Positions 53,349 to 63,952 of a DNA stretch of 64,000 bases are shown in pieces (the first letter of the stretch is position 1; every line of letters starts with the position of its first letter). The notes beneath the pieces were generated by a model. It was not told the DNA's origin. It saw nothing but the letters and a program-made list of their open reading frames with translations, and did not search any database. Made by a program: the position numbers and the translations under genes. Source of the stretch: Xiphydria camelus (taxonomy: Eukaryota; Arthropoda; Insecta; Hymenoptera; Xiphydriidae); contig OY783199.1 in the NCBI GenBank assembly GCA_963678675.1, positions 8,254,355 to 8,318,354 on the forward strand, in the 5' to 3' direction.

Positions 53349-53581
53349 CACAGAGAAAAAGAATTAGTTGGATCTATTAAAAATTACTTACGGGGTTGCA
53401 AGTAATTATTTATTTACGAGTACATCAATTAAATATCTCTTCCTTGCAATCATATGGAATAGTATGCGATTGTAAGGAAGAAATATTTAATTAATATGGA
53501 AAAAGATATAATTAATGTAAATAAATAATTACAACCCCGCAAGTAATGTTTAGTAGATCCATCTAATTCTTTTTCCCTGTG
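53349..53581. mobile_element. CACAGAGAAAAA-type MITE, subfamily 1, copy 2
   Basis: TA-flanked CACAGAGAAAAAGAATTAG at the left and TTCTTTTTCCCTGTG at the right; the arms share GGATCTA, TTACTTRCGGGGTTGC and AAATATYTCTTCCTTGCAAT pairs. Same interior as 39257-39508. Confidence 0.85.
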
Positions 53582-54300
53582 TATATTATAACAAGGACAA
53601 AAATATACTGAAAATATTCGTTACCGGATACGAAAACTTATTAAAAACTTTAGGAGCACTGCCTCAAATTTTGGGTTCATATTTTCAACTGGAAATATAT
53701 CACGATCGACGCACACATTTTTCACGAATGCGTGACGCACGTGCGTAAATACGGCGGAACTATAGAAAGCGAAGTGTGTCGCTATCGAGAACCGCTTCCT
53801 CCGAGGCTCTTTTGAAGGGGGAGAAAAATTGCCCCGTCAGTCTTTCGCGCCTCTCGAGGGAAAATTTTATTTCTCCTTCTCGAAGCGGAAAAGGAGTGAG
53901 GACGAGTATACCCTATATATAGGTGCATCGAATTAGACTCGCGTCAGGAGCGACGACGCTCGGCCGATAAGAGGTCCTCTCGCAGGGAGAACACGATAAT
54001 AATTAGGTATGCAAGGAATATCGCTGCGAGCGGGGAGGGGGGGAGGGAAAGTGAAAGATGAGCTTCGCGAGTATGTACACGTCGCGGTGCGACCTTTTAC
54101 CCAGGACTCATTATCGTCACGATAATTGATAACGACGTCGAGCACCTCCGTCGCGCGCGTGACAATTTTTTCAACTGCTCTCGCCGTTTACCGCCGGCGC
54201 GAACGTGACGGCGGAGATTTAACGATATAAAATCATTGGGAAATTTGACACGACGCGATAATATCCAATATTCTGAGAGGAAAGGCGAGGGTAAAATTAA
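53582..54300. other. Unique stretch
   Basis: CG-rich between 53.7 and 54.25 kb. No gene recognised. Confidence 0.4.
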
Positions 54301-54915
54301 CCTATGTTGCTGGATAAAAATTGTTCTTGTTGTTCTTGGATTTAGTAACCATAACTACTATTAAATAGTTGTATGTTCTATTGAGATTACTACGACAACT
54401 ATAGTAAAAAGAACCAATGTTAATAGTAAATTGTTTTACTAATTTGAAATAGTTGAAACCACTTTTAGTTAGAGATAATATCTACTACTGACAAAAGTTA
54501 TTTTTACTATGAATTTAGAGGTTACATAGATTGAGAAAAAAGATGAAGGTTGAATTAACTATCTTGCGGAGTAAAAATGGTTGTCGTTATAGGAACCTTT
54601 TTTAATATTATATATTACTACTTATTTTTTTAGTAGCCGTAACTACAGTTAAGTAGTTGGATGTAATTGTAAATATGTAGTACATATTACCATAAATAAG
54701 TGATATAAATATTACTATATGAAATCAGTAAACTTAAAATATTAAACTTTGTTATTGCGAAATAATTTATAAGTATCGCAATTCTTACTAGGAAATCATG
54801 GTTAATATTACCAATACAGTTTACTATTAATCTAGGTTATGACCTCTAGTAACCCATCAAAATATCACAATTAAAAAAATAGTAAACTACTATTTTTTTT
54901 CTCTCGCAGTGTGAC
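54301..54915. mobile_element. Probable AT-rich MITE, TTTTTTTCTCTCGCAGTG right end
   Basis: The right end resembles the CACNGAGAAAAA group (CTCGCAGTG). The left end near 54305 (TGTTGCTGGATAAAAATTGT) is worn. AACCATAACTACTATTAAAT and TAGTTGTAG-like words recur in both halves. Borders uncertain. Confidence 0.4.
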
Positions 54916-56465
54916 GACGCTATTCGACTTATCAATATTCCCGGGACATTGGCATCGCGTCACACGCGTGTTTTGCACCTCTGAGATATAAATTGAGAGA
55001 AAAATTTTGTAGAATCAACTAAGCGCTTATTTGTATATTACTATCTAAATGTTTTATTGGTTTAAATAATATTTGCCCGAATAAAATATTTTATTAGCTC
55101 AAGTTGATAAACGTTAATAAACTTGAGCCAGTCAAATACTTAGTTGGTAATCACTGTGTCTAGTGGTCAGAGAATTCTGGAAAACCTGGAATTTTCAGGG
55201 AATTTTGTACGTCATAGAATAGTCAAGAAAATCCAAGGAAAAGTTTAGAAGCCCGAAGAATGTTTTGAAATTACTTTGGTACTTTAATGAATAAGTTTAT
55301 TTCATTGTGGACACCTCTAAACATTGAAAGAATTATGTTATTCCACAGTGAGATTTTATTCTTTTCGAGAAATCGAAGAAATCCTAAGAAGTTGGCTTTA
55401 TGATTTTTCATCCCCTCATAAAATCGTATGGCAGGATGATCGTTAAGTCTCAAATATTATATCGATGTATTTGTTTTCCTTTAAAGCGGCGCAACTCCGA
55501 TAGGTTCATTATTGCACTCATTTCCAAGTTGAAATACAATCCATGAATCTCACGTGCCACGTTGATACTGTTTTATTTCATAATTTTCGATTTCATAATT
55601 TATAGTGGTCATCCCTTTTATATAGAAGAAAGGAGGATATTATAATTTGGAACACGATTGATAATTTGGAATGCCCATCTTTTAATTAAACTAATTTACA
55701 TATTTTCCGTCAAAGAAAGTATCCTATTGAGTAAATTTACTAATTTATTTAAATAACAGTCTTTACTAATACGTACTATTTCGAATTAGATGGAGTTAAT
55801 GGTTTAATTAATACAGATATTCCAAAGTATCAACCATATTCTGAATTACTTTCCTTACCTCCCAGCCAGACATATATATAATGTAAAATTTGAAGTAACT
55901 TTGGAACACGGCGTGCAGCAATTGTGTGTGTTTTATGAGTTCTCCTTTGGCACTGTTATTTATGCATTATAATTGAATGATACAATTATATTTTTGAAAT
56001 AGTAAGTAATTTTTATACATTACTGTGATTCAGTAAGTTCAATTTTATGTAAATTTATTACCTTAGTTATCATAGTTATATTGTAATCATGGCACTCTGG
56101 TGACAAACCATTTCTGATAATTTAACGTAAAAATTAAGAAAATTTAAAACAGCTTTAACTTAACGCGTGTCGTGAATTAGGATTGTCTGATTGGACTCTA
56201 ATAATAATATGCATATTACATCAAAATGCTGTATATACCTACGCGGAAGACTAAATTCGGCGTTTCACTGCTGATTCGCAAAAACCAGCCCGAGCTGTTT
56301 ATTCCGTCGCGACCTACCTTTACCGCTTCCCTCTCTAACTTTGATCCGTGCAGTGATCGTCACGCGCTAGAACCGATAACACGTCTCGCTATTCTTCTAA
56401 TTACCAACTAATAATTTCATACTTTTAATGATGATTAAGTTGAAGCTCAAGAAGTTCATTACCTA
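54916..56465. other. AT-rich stretch, possible worn MITE end, no gene
   Basis: TTGAGAGAAAAATTTTG near 54992 and AATCACTGTGTC near 55150 hint at another worn CACNGAGAAAAA-type element. The rest is unrecognised. Confidence 0.3.
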
Positions 56466-56849
56466 CACTGATAGAAAAATGTATTACAGTAAAGACTAAA
56501 TCAACAGTTACGGGTGGGGGAATCCATGACTCAGGACCGGTCGACCAGGTCCCCTCAAACTTAAATGACACTTAGTTCCTATGAAGCAGCCAATAGCAAA
56601 GCAGCTGCTGCTGGAGATTGCTTTGCTATTGGCTACCCCACAGCAATTGAGTGTCACTTAAGTTTGAGGAGACTTGGTCGAACCGGCCCTTAGTTACTTG
56701 GACTAATAATTGAATCGAATGGACTACAGCCTGTTTCATTTAAATAGCCGTTAATCATTATAGCGAAATTTATTAATTGGAGCAACTAATTCTTCATTCC
56801 CCACCCGTAAATGCAAATTGAATTGAATATACAATTCTTTCTCTCAGTG
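56466..56849. mobile_element. CACTGAKAGAAAAA-type MITE, subfamily 3, with nested hairpin
   Basis: TA-flanked; CACTGATAGAAAAATGTA at the left, TTCTTTCTCTCAGTG at the right. The subterminal ACGGGTGGGG/CCCCACCCGT pair is shared with 61188-61386. A separate hairpin is nested inside. Confidence 0.8.
56533..56690. mobile_element. 158-bp hairpin MITE nested in subfamily 3 element
   Basis: AGGACCGGTCGACCAGGTCC with CTCAAACTTAAATGACACTT pairs with the right end (AAGTGTCACTTAAGTTTGAG, then GGTCGAACCGGCCCT). Its centre holds TATTGGCTACCC and AGCCAATAGCAAAGCA, a further palindrome. Confidence 0.85.
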
Positions 56850-57125
56850 TAGGAATGTAGTGATAGAGTGATAATGCGTTTAATGATAGTCAGTAACACC
56901 AGTTCATCGAGGAAATAATGTATTGCTAAATAATAAAAATTATTTTAAATATGGCGAAATAAATATTCTATGCATGCACACTGTAAAAAAATAGTCGAAT
57001 AAAACAAGTAAAAATCATCGTCCCGTTAAAATTATGTTTTATAGTCTCACCGGTTCTAATCAGTTTGAATTTCAATAATTGATATAAATTTTAGTTTATC
57101 TTCATTAGAATTCATTGTGTACTTA
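56850..57125. other. AT-rich unique stretch
   Basis: CACTGTAAAAAAATAGTCG at about 56980 resembles a worn MITE end. Nothing else recognised. Confidence 0.35.
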
Positions 57126-57127
57126 TA

Positions 57128-57300
57128 CCGAATTTGTGTCGCACGGGAAACCGATCAGGCGGGGGCCTTCTGAATTTCTCTGAATTTGACTTCGGCAGTA
57201 CTTGGACGGTGCTCGAGTGATTCATAAATTGCACTGCCGAAGTCAAATTCAGAGAAATTCAGAAGGCCCCCGCCTGATCGGTTTCCCGTGCGACATTCGG
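57128..57300. mobile_element. Hairpin MITE with perfectly matched 62-bp arms
   Basis: TA (57126-57127, 57301-57302) flanks ACCGAAT and ATTCGGT ends. Arms at 57138-57199 and 57233-57294 are identical over all 62 positions when one is complemented, around a 33-bp loop. A 4-bp TTGT is inserted only on the left between end and arm. Minus-strand frame across it is arm sequence. It could have inserted very recently, or make a long double-stranded RNA hairpin if transcribed. Confidence 0.92.
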
Positions 57301-57302
57301 TA

Positions 57303-58207
57303 GTTTTACATATTATATTATTGCATTCATAACATAATAAACATAACATAATAACATAATAATGTCTACATCTTTTCGCGTAATTATACGTGGATGCAAA
57401 ATACTTTTACAATAAAAGCGATACAAATAAAAATGTGCCGTCCTGCTGAACTCAATCGGGCGTTCTGTCGCTGCACTCTTAAAGAGGCGAGAGTCTTATA
57501 AAGGTGCTTTCCACTCTGTTTCGCACGACGACACATTTTCCCTGCGCAGCATCCAGCAAATACAATATACCTCCTGTTAGTGATACCCGCGGGCAAAGTT
57601 ACGCCGCTAAATTCTCGCATTTTTGGGACTTTGCGAATTTTAGAATAACAATTTCGTCGCTTCGTGTTGCCGAAGGTCGCAAGGGAAAGCGGAGAGTTGC
57701 GATTCACCCCCGCGCCACCGAGGGTCAACAAGTAGCGAGACGAAAGGGTTGAACCGAAAGCGGAAGCCCATTGCGGTAGAGCATCACCATTTAATCTTTT
57801 CGTTTTATATCGTCTTTCTGTTTATTACTGCGAATGCGTATGTCATTCGTTTCTCATATCTCGACAAGAACGGATCGATCGCCGACATATTCAGTTGTAA
57901 TCGGATTTCCTCGAAATTGCATAGCAAATACGTCGAAGAAATAATTAGATAGATGTCAATATCGCGGCGGAAAAACTTCCTCGATGGAACCGGAAGTCGG
58001 AGTGAGTAGCAAACGTCTCGCATCGATAAAGTTCAATGCTAAAGAAAAGGGTGGTAATTCCTATGCAGGTCCCGTACAATATACTCATATCTACTATAAA
58101 TAAGAATAATTATATTCTCTATTCATTTCTTTTTCTAATCTTTTTATAAGGGGGGGGGGGTCCTTTAGTGACGAACACTTAAAATTGTTGTTCGAAAAAT
58201 AATAGAA
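57303..58207. other. Unique stretch with poly-G at about 58149
   Basis: A TAACATAATAA-type short tandem tract lies at 57325-57362 and a G10 run at about 58151-58160. Open frames at 57384-57752 overlap on both strands and are unrecognised. Confidence 0.4.
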
Positions 58208-58237
58208 TTAGCAGCCCGTCCCGGCTTCGCACGGGTA
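58208..58237 (-). other. Helitron-like 3' terminus
   Basis: On the minus strand CCCGTGCGAAGCCGGGACGG forms a stem-loop followed by GCTGCTAA and T, the CTRR|T layout of Helitron 3' ends. The body would extend rightwards, possibly to the 59.0-kb boundary of the next feature. Confidence 0.45.
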
Positions 58238-58301
58238 GATTGTGGATTGATTTTGTCCGTCCACCATTGTTTAAATACATTTTTAATGCAAAACTTTTAG
58301 T

Positions 58302-59033
58302 ATTTTTCCCGGGCTACGCAATGGTCATATTGGATTTGACCTTGACCATGACCTTCAAGGTTATATCAAGGTCAAATTAATTTTTTTTTCACGTTCAAAT
58401 GTGTCCTTGACCATTTTTGTCATGTTACCTTTATTGTCAGCGGAGGTCAAATTTAGGTCAAGTATAGTTCGACTTTTTGAACACCCTGTATAAGATTTAC
58501 TAACTCAGAAACCTTCGCGGATATACGTCCAACTGTTCCCCAAATTTTCATCGCAATCGGATGAACGGTTTAGGAAGGCATAATAATCATCCGTACCGGT
58601 ACTTTTTGAACACCCTGTATAAGATTTACTAACTCAGAAACCTTCGCGGGTATGCGTCCAACCATTCCCCAAAGTTTCATCGCAATCGGATGAACGGTTT
58701 ATGAAGGCATAATAATCATCCGTACCGGTACTTTTTGAACACCCTGTATAAGATTTACTAACTCAAACCTTCGCGGATATGCGTCCAACTGTTCCCCACA
58801 TTTTCGTCGTAACCGGATGAACGGTTTAGGAAGGCATAATAATCATCCGTACCGGTACTTTTTGAACACCCTGTTTAAGATTTACTAACTCAGAAACCTT
58901 CGCGGGCATGCGTCCAGCCATTCCCCAAAGTTTCATCGCAATCGGATGAACGGTTTAGGAAGGCATTTGATATTACCTTAAAGGTCACGGTCAAGGTCAA
59001 ATCCAATACGATCACTGAGTAGCCACGGGAAAA
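58302..59033. mobile_element. Element with about 60-bp inverted ends around 129-bp tandem repeats
   Basis: ATTTTTCCCGGGCTACGCAA, TATTGGATTTGACCTTGACC and TGACCTT at the left are mirrored at the right (AAGGTCACGGTCAAGGTCAA, ATCCAATACG, GTAGCCACGGGAAAAT). GGTCAAGGTCAA-type words are frequent in both arms. The interior is a four-unit tandem array. Confidence 0.75.
58473..58966. repeat. Four tandem units of 127-129 bp
   Basis: Units start CTTTTTGAACACCCTGTATA at 58473, 58602, 58731 and 58858; the fourth lacks its end. Each includes CCTTCGCGGRTATGCGTCCA and CGCAATCGGATGAACGGTTT. Units differ at a few positions. GAACACCCTGTATAAG is a common tail-type word in insect repeats. Confidence 0.9.
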
Positions 59034-61187
59034 TCCTTAGTTTTGTATTAATCATTTTTCTCTAAAATGTTTTCCCGTTCAGATAATCCAGCTTGCGCGA
59101 ATAGTATGCGCAGTAGCGCCACACACACACTGACGCAGTCACATGTACACGGCTTACGTCTGACGCTCGATTTCCCAGGAAGGTCCCACCGTAGAGCCAT
59201 AGCATAGATGTTTACACATCAATAATTGGTATCTTAACGATTATTATTTTCTATATAGAAGTATACTATATACTGCATACAAAATTAATGAATAGGTACT
59301 ATCAATTTTAAAATGTCCTTCGACATAAACGACAATAAACACACGCTTAATATTTCAGAGTTTCAAAAACTGGCACCTAGTACCGACCACATCAAAACAA
59401 TTGCACTAACACTGGACGAAATGAACATTTATGATATTTAATATAATTGAAGAGTGTAACTTCTAATTAATCTACATTCTTCAATTATCGGAACACTCTG
59501 AGACGTCAGATTAGCCCTTGTGCGCCCCCCCTCGAGATGCACGGCACCGAATCTAGTCTTCTTCCGTATCTTTCAAGCACACAACGCATAAAATCAAACT
59601 GTGTGACAAAAGTAAATTTCACTTAACTTACATCCACCTTCTTGATTCAGTCCTGTTATATGGGTTCTTCATTATAAAACTATAATGACTTGTTCGGTTT
59701 TAGAATATAGTTAATTAGTCATTATTAAAAAGCTTAATAAAATAATACATTGAAATAATATCACCTGACACGAACAGAAATCGATTACAGCATAACCTCA
59801 TACAAACAACTGAATTCTAATTGAAGAGGGCATCGTTAACCGACTGAAGGTCTGGGAAACGATCCGTAGCCATACTTTCTTACTTTAACTTTTCCCAGAC
59901 TGCCGCCATACTTTAGCTATACTTTTTTTTTCTACGCGAGGTACTAGGAGCCATCCGGCATTAGGGGAATTCCCCCTATACTAACTAACTGCGACTCCTT
60001 ATCTTGACGGTATAATTATACTATATATTCATAACAACATTTTATTCATATCCCAATATCCGTGGGCGGAAGAATATGTATCTTTTGCCAGCGCATGCAT
60101 CGAAGCGCGCTCAACGACTATAGCAATGAAACTATTGAAAAGCCGTGAATAACGGCACACCGAAAGCTCCGCCTTGACGGATACTCATCCGTTGCCCGAT
60201 AACCGATAGCACCGAGAGAGAGAATGGCTTTTCGGGGCCACGGGGCAGCCGTGCGATTAAACGATCGAATGCATTCGGAGAATACCTCAGACGCTGTAAA
60301 ACACGACCGACGCTGCTCAACCTCCACGCTCGCTATCTCGCTCTTCCCTTATCAGGTTGCGTTCAATGCATAAAGCGGAAAGTTCGTATCTCATGCATAC
60401 ATTCATGCGGCGAAAGTCATAACTTATGGTGCTCCACGAGTGAGTATCGAATACTCGCTGAATCACTATCACCCCGACGGGTTGACTGGGACACTGAAGA
60501 AGTGCGACGAGTATACATATCAGCAGGGTGAGGCGAACTGTGCCGGGGCGTGCCGCAGCTCTCGTCCATCGCACAGCGAAGCGTGGATCTTTGAATATTC
60601 CATTTTCGCGGATTTTCTTTCCGTCCTGATATTACGATCGTTCTCTCGCCGTGTTCGCATTAATTCCGTCGTCACAAAAGCTTCAATCGGTCGCGCGTCG
60701 CTTTACCGCGTGTCGTTTCTTGCAGAGTTATCCGCCTCTACTTGTATACGAATGCATTTCAGTCTTTTATCACGTAGAGGTTTTGGAAGGAGAGAGCCAA
60801 GACGATATGGAATTGACTCGAATGAAAGAAGCAGCGTATGATCTATGGGGGTGTTCTAGCAGTTGGGAACTATAGTAGGGAATTTTGTTCGGCTGATTTG
60901 CTGAATAACTATTCTGTTTGTACTCTATTTGATGTTATGGGTTGATATGGGTTTAAATGAGAGTATTACAGGGACGTGGGTTAGGGGGAAATGGTCATGC
61001 TTGTAGGGTGCATTTATATGATTGTTTTGTGTCGATTATAGGTTTTATGGTCATGAAAACGGTGAGATAACAAGAAATATAGTACGATATAGGCTGTACA
61101 TACAAGATGAGATTGGAATGATAAGTTTCATAGGACTATATGCAATAAACAAGATATATATTATAGGAGTGTTGAATATTTTTACTA
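59034..61187. other. Unique stretch, no gene recognised
   Basis: ATTGAAGAGTGTAACTTCTA near 59447 with TACATTCTTCAAT is a tiny hairpin resembling the end of the MITE at 27242. Open frames at 60118-60574 and 60440-60875 overlap on opposite strands and match nothing known. Confidence 0.4.
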
Positions 61188-61386
61188 CCCAGAAAAAAAT
61201 AGTAGATTTAACTAAATTGGCGGTCACGGGTGGGGAACGCCGATTTAGTTATTGGAATTAAATAACTTGATTATAATGACGAATAACTGTTTGACGAAAA
61301 CAAGCTATAGTCAATTCTAACAAGTTATTAGTTCAAGTAATCAAATCTGCTAATTTGGTCAAATCTACCACATTTTTTTCTCAGTG
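61188..61386. mobile_element. CACNGAGAAAAA-type MITE, subfamily 3, copy 2
   Basis: TA-flanked; CCCAGAAAAAAATAGTAGAT at the left and CACATTTTTTTCTCAGTG at the right, with TTTAACTAAATTGGCGGTCA and ATTTGGTCAAATCTACCA pairing. Shares ACGGGTGGGGAACG with 56466-56849. Confidence 0.78.
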
Positions 61387-61512
61387 TACCTACATACTTT
61401 GGAACAATTTTTCCTTCGAAGGCAGTCAGATATTTAAACGTAATATAGTTATCATAATTTATTGTTTTCAAAAAAGAACTTATTTTATAACATTGCAAAA
61501 TAACCAAGAACT

Positions 61513-62652
61513 TATATGGGGCATTCTGTGTTAAGACAGCCACTATTTCATGAGGGTCTGAAAAAAATCTGATTTTTATTTACAGTCACATACTTGATGA
61601 ACAAACATTACCAGAATTTTTTTAGATTTTTTTCACGCGCCGTTAATGGTATACATCGATTTGAAAAATAAATGTTGACTTTAAAGTTTCAAGTATACTA
61701 TTAATGGCATAAACAACTTTATATACTTGAAAATTTTTGTTTTTTTCTCAATGTTTCAAAAAAAAATATATTAAAATTTGTAAGTGACATTAAAAGACAT
61801 TTTCTTACAAAAAAGTGAAAAAAACACCAGAAAATATTTATTTCGCCAATGCGACAGTCTCGATTTTTCTTAAAAAAAATTCAGTATATTTGAAATCAAT
61901 AGAAACTGTGTAGAAAAAAATTTGGTAGTGGGAGGGTCATTTCTTCATGTAGAAAAAAATTCTTTGCTTTTCTCTAAAAATTTTTTTTAATCAGAAAATG
62001 TTCTTTATCCTTCTATGCATCTATGCATAGAAACATAAAGAACATTTTTTTACTTTGATAAAAATTCTTATTACGTTTTTTCTCTTAAAAATTTGTTCAA
62101 AAATCAGAAAATCTTCTTTATGTTTCTATGCATAGATGTATAGAAGGATAAAGAACATTTTCTGATTAAAAAAAAATTTAAGGAACAAAAAACTTAAAAA
62201 GAATTTTTTTCTTCATGAAGAAATGGCCCTCCCACTACGAAATTTTTTTCTAGTTTTTATTGATTTCAAATATACTGCATGTTTTTAAGAAAAATCGAGA
62301 CTGTCGCACACATTGGCGAAATAAATATTTTCTGGTGTTTTTTTCACCTTTTTGTAAGAAAATGCCTTTGAATGTCATTTAAAAATTTTGATATATTTTT
62401 TTTGAAAAATTTAGAAAAAAAACAAAAATTTTCATGTATACAAAGTTGTTTATGCAATTAATAGTATACTTGAAACTTTAAAGTTAACATTTATTTTTCA
62501 AATCGATGTATATCATTAACGGCGCGTGAAAAAAATCTAAAAAAATTCAGGTAATGTTTTTTCATCAAGTATGACTATGTAAATAAAAATCAGATTTTTT
62601 TGAGACACTCTCGAAAACAAGTGGCTGTCTTGACACAGAATGCCCCATATAT
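61513..62652. mobile_element. 1.14-kb near-complete palindrome
   Basis: TATATGGGGCATTCTGTG at the left and CACAGAATGCCCCATATA at the right close a structure whose arms of roughly 550 bp pair almost to the centre (near 62080). Central AGAACATTTT and GCATCTATGCATAG words make additional small hairpins. Arms differ by scattered substitutions and small indels. No open frame of interest. A giant foldback MITE. Confidence 0.88.
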
Positions 62653-62670
62653 CTATGACCTTATACATAC

Positions 62671-62995
62671 ACGGAGAAAAAAGATTAGTAAAAAATCATG
62701 GGAAAACCCATACTTTTATACAGTTATCCCAGTCACCGAGCTCCTCGAGGTGAAACATTGAAATTTTTAATAGACCATAGCATACTTTTTACAGTTCGTA
62801 ATAGTATAATTACCAGTTTATATAGTAAAATTTACCTATCCCCCGTTATGTGTCGGGTGTTTTTACAGATTTATACTGTTACGAGCTGTAAAACGTACGC
62901 TGTGTCTATTAAAACATTCAATGTTTCACCTCGAGGAGCCATATTATTGGGATTCACTGTAAAAATCACTAGGTACCTAATTCTTTTTCTCCGTG
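62671..62995. mobile_element. CACGGAGAAAAA-type MITE, uninterrupted copy
   Basis: TA (62669-62670, 62996-62997) flanks CACGGAGAAAAAAGATTAG and TTCTTTTTCTCCGTG. Arms share TCCTCGAGGTGAAACATTGA and GACCATAGCATAC-type pairs. It aligns along its whole length with 37447-38319 minus the nested mariner derivative, so it preserves the empty target site (TTTATACTGTTACGA). Confidence 0.87.
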
Positions 62996-62997
62996 TA

Positions 62998-63443
62998 TGT
63001 ATATTCTTCAATGTACAGCACAATAAAATTTACCGTATGCGTGACTCTGTGCAAAATCAATTTGTCTCATTCTATCGTAGTTACAAATAGGTCGTCACTG
63101 CGGATAAGTGTAAAAGATAGGATTTTATTAATGACCGTTCGATAAAGCTCGCAATCTCTTCAATTATTATTCACTTCTTGCCTTACCGACTCGATAACGG
63201 CTGTAGCACGCTTAACTTTAATCCACCTATACTACGGTATGTAGGTCACAGTCGGTTCATTCAATGCTCGTCGTCGCAATGCTCCAGTCTCCTCCCATTT
63301 CGCATCTCCTCGACTACTCCTTTTCGCAATTACCCCCGTGCATTATCATCGTCGTGCCAGGTCTGCAGGGGTACTAATGTACCTGTTACATATCCGACAT
63401 GTACATAATACTTGAATTTCCACCATACGCCGCCATTCCTTAA
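62998..63443. other. Unique stretch
   Basis: No feature recognised. Confidence 0.4.
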
Positions 63444-63952
63444 AGGTCCTCGAGCGTGAGGAACGGGGTAAAAGGAAGGATAAAAAGTCGAGGAAATTTT
63501 GCGCACTACTTTCTCCTAAATAAAAGGCCAAATAAATAAAATAGACTTATTAAATTAAACTCTTCCTCGATGGCTAGCGGATGACACGAGCTCAGCTGGG
63601 TAGAAGCTTGCCGCAGCGGGAATTAAATGATTAAAAATAGAAATCGGTTGACAGCTCCGACCGAGCGAGACACCGGGACAATAATGTTTATTTATTCTAT
63701 ATTCGCATGACTTGCCTCAGTTGAAGCTGTCAACCGATTCCAATTTTAAATAATTTATTTCATACTTCCGCATTCATTTATTTCCGCATACTTTTATGAT
63801 GCTCAGGTTCCATCACCCGCTAGTCATCGAGCAAATGTTTGAATTGGTAAGCCTACTTTATTTGTTGGCCTTTTATTTTGGAGAAAGTAGTGCGCAAAAT
63901 TTCCTCGCCTTTTTACCCTTGCCTTTACGCCGTATCCCATGCTCAAGGACGC
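63444..63952. mobile_element. TTAA-flanked element with long arms and nested hairpin
   Basis: TTAA (63440-63443, 63953-63956) borders arms of about 95 bp that share GAGGAAATTTTGCGCACTAC, TTTCTCC and AATAAAAGGCCAA with their complements. The outermost bases are diverged. TTAA suggests piggyBac-like mobilisation. A separate hairpin lies inside. Confidence 0.75.
63631..63751. mobile_element. Nested hairpin with ATCGGTTGACAGCT arms
   Basis: TAAAAATAGAAATCGGTTGA with CAGCT is mirrored at the right (AGCTGTCAACCGATTCCAAT, TTTA). About 120 bp, inside the TTAA-flanked element. Confidence 0.75.

Noticed and set aside
58473..58966. Regularly spaced repeats, considered as a CRISPR array
   Set aside because: Units are contiguous 127-129-bp tandem copies with no unique spacers, in arthropod-like DNA.
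60118..60875. Overlapping frames on both strands near 60.5 kb
   Set aside because: Opposite-strand overlaps of similar length and no resemblance to known proteins suggest chance open frames in CG-rich DNA.
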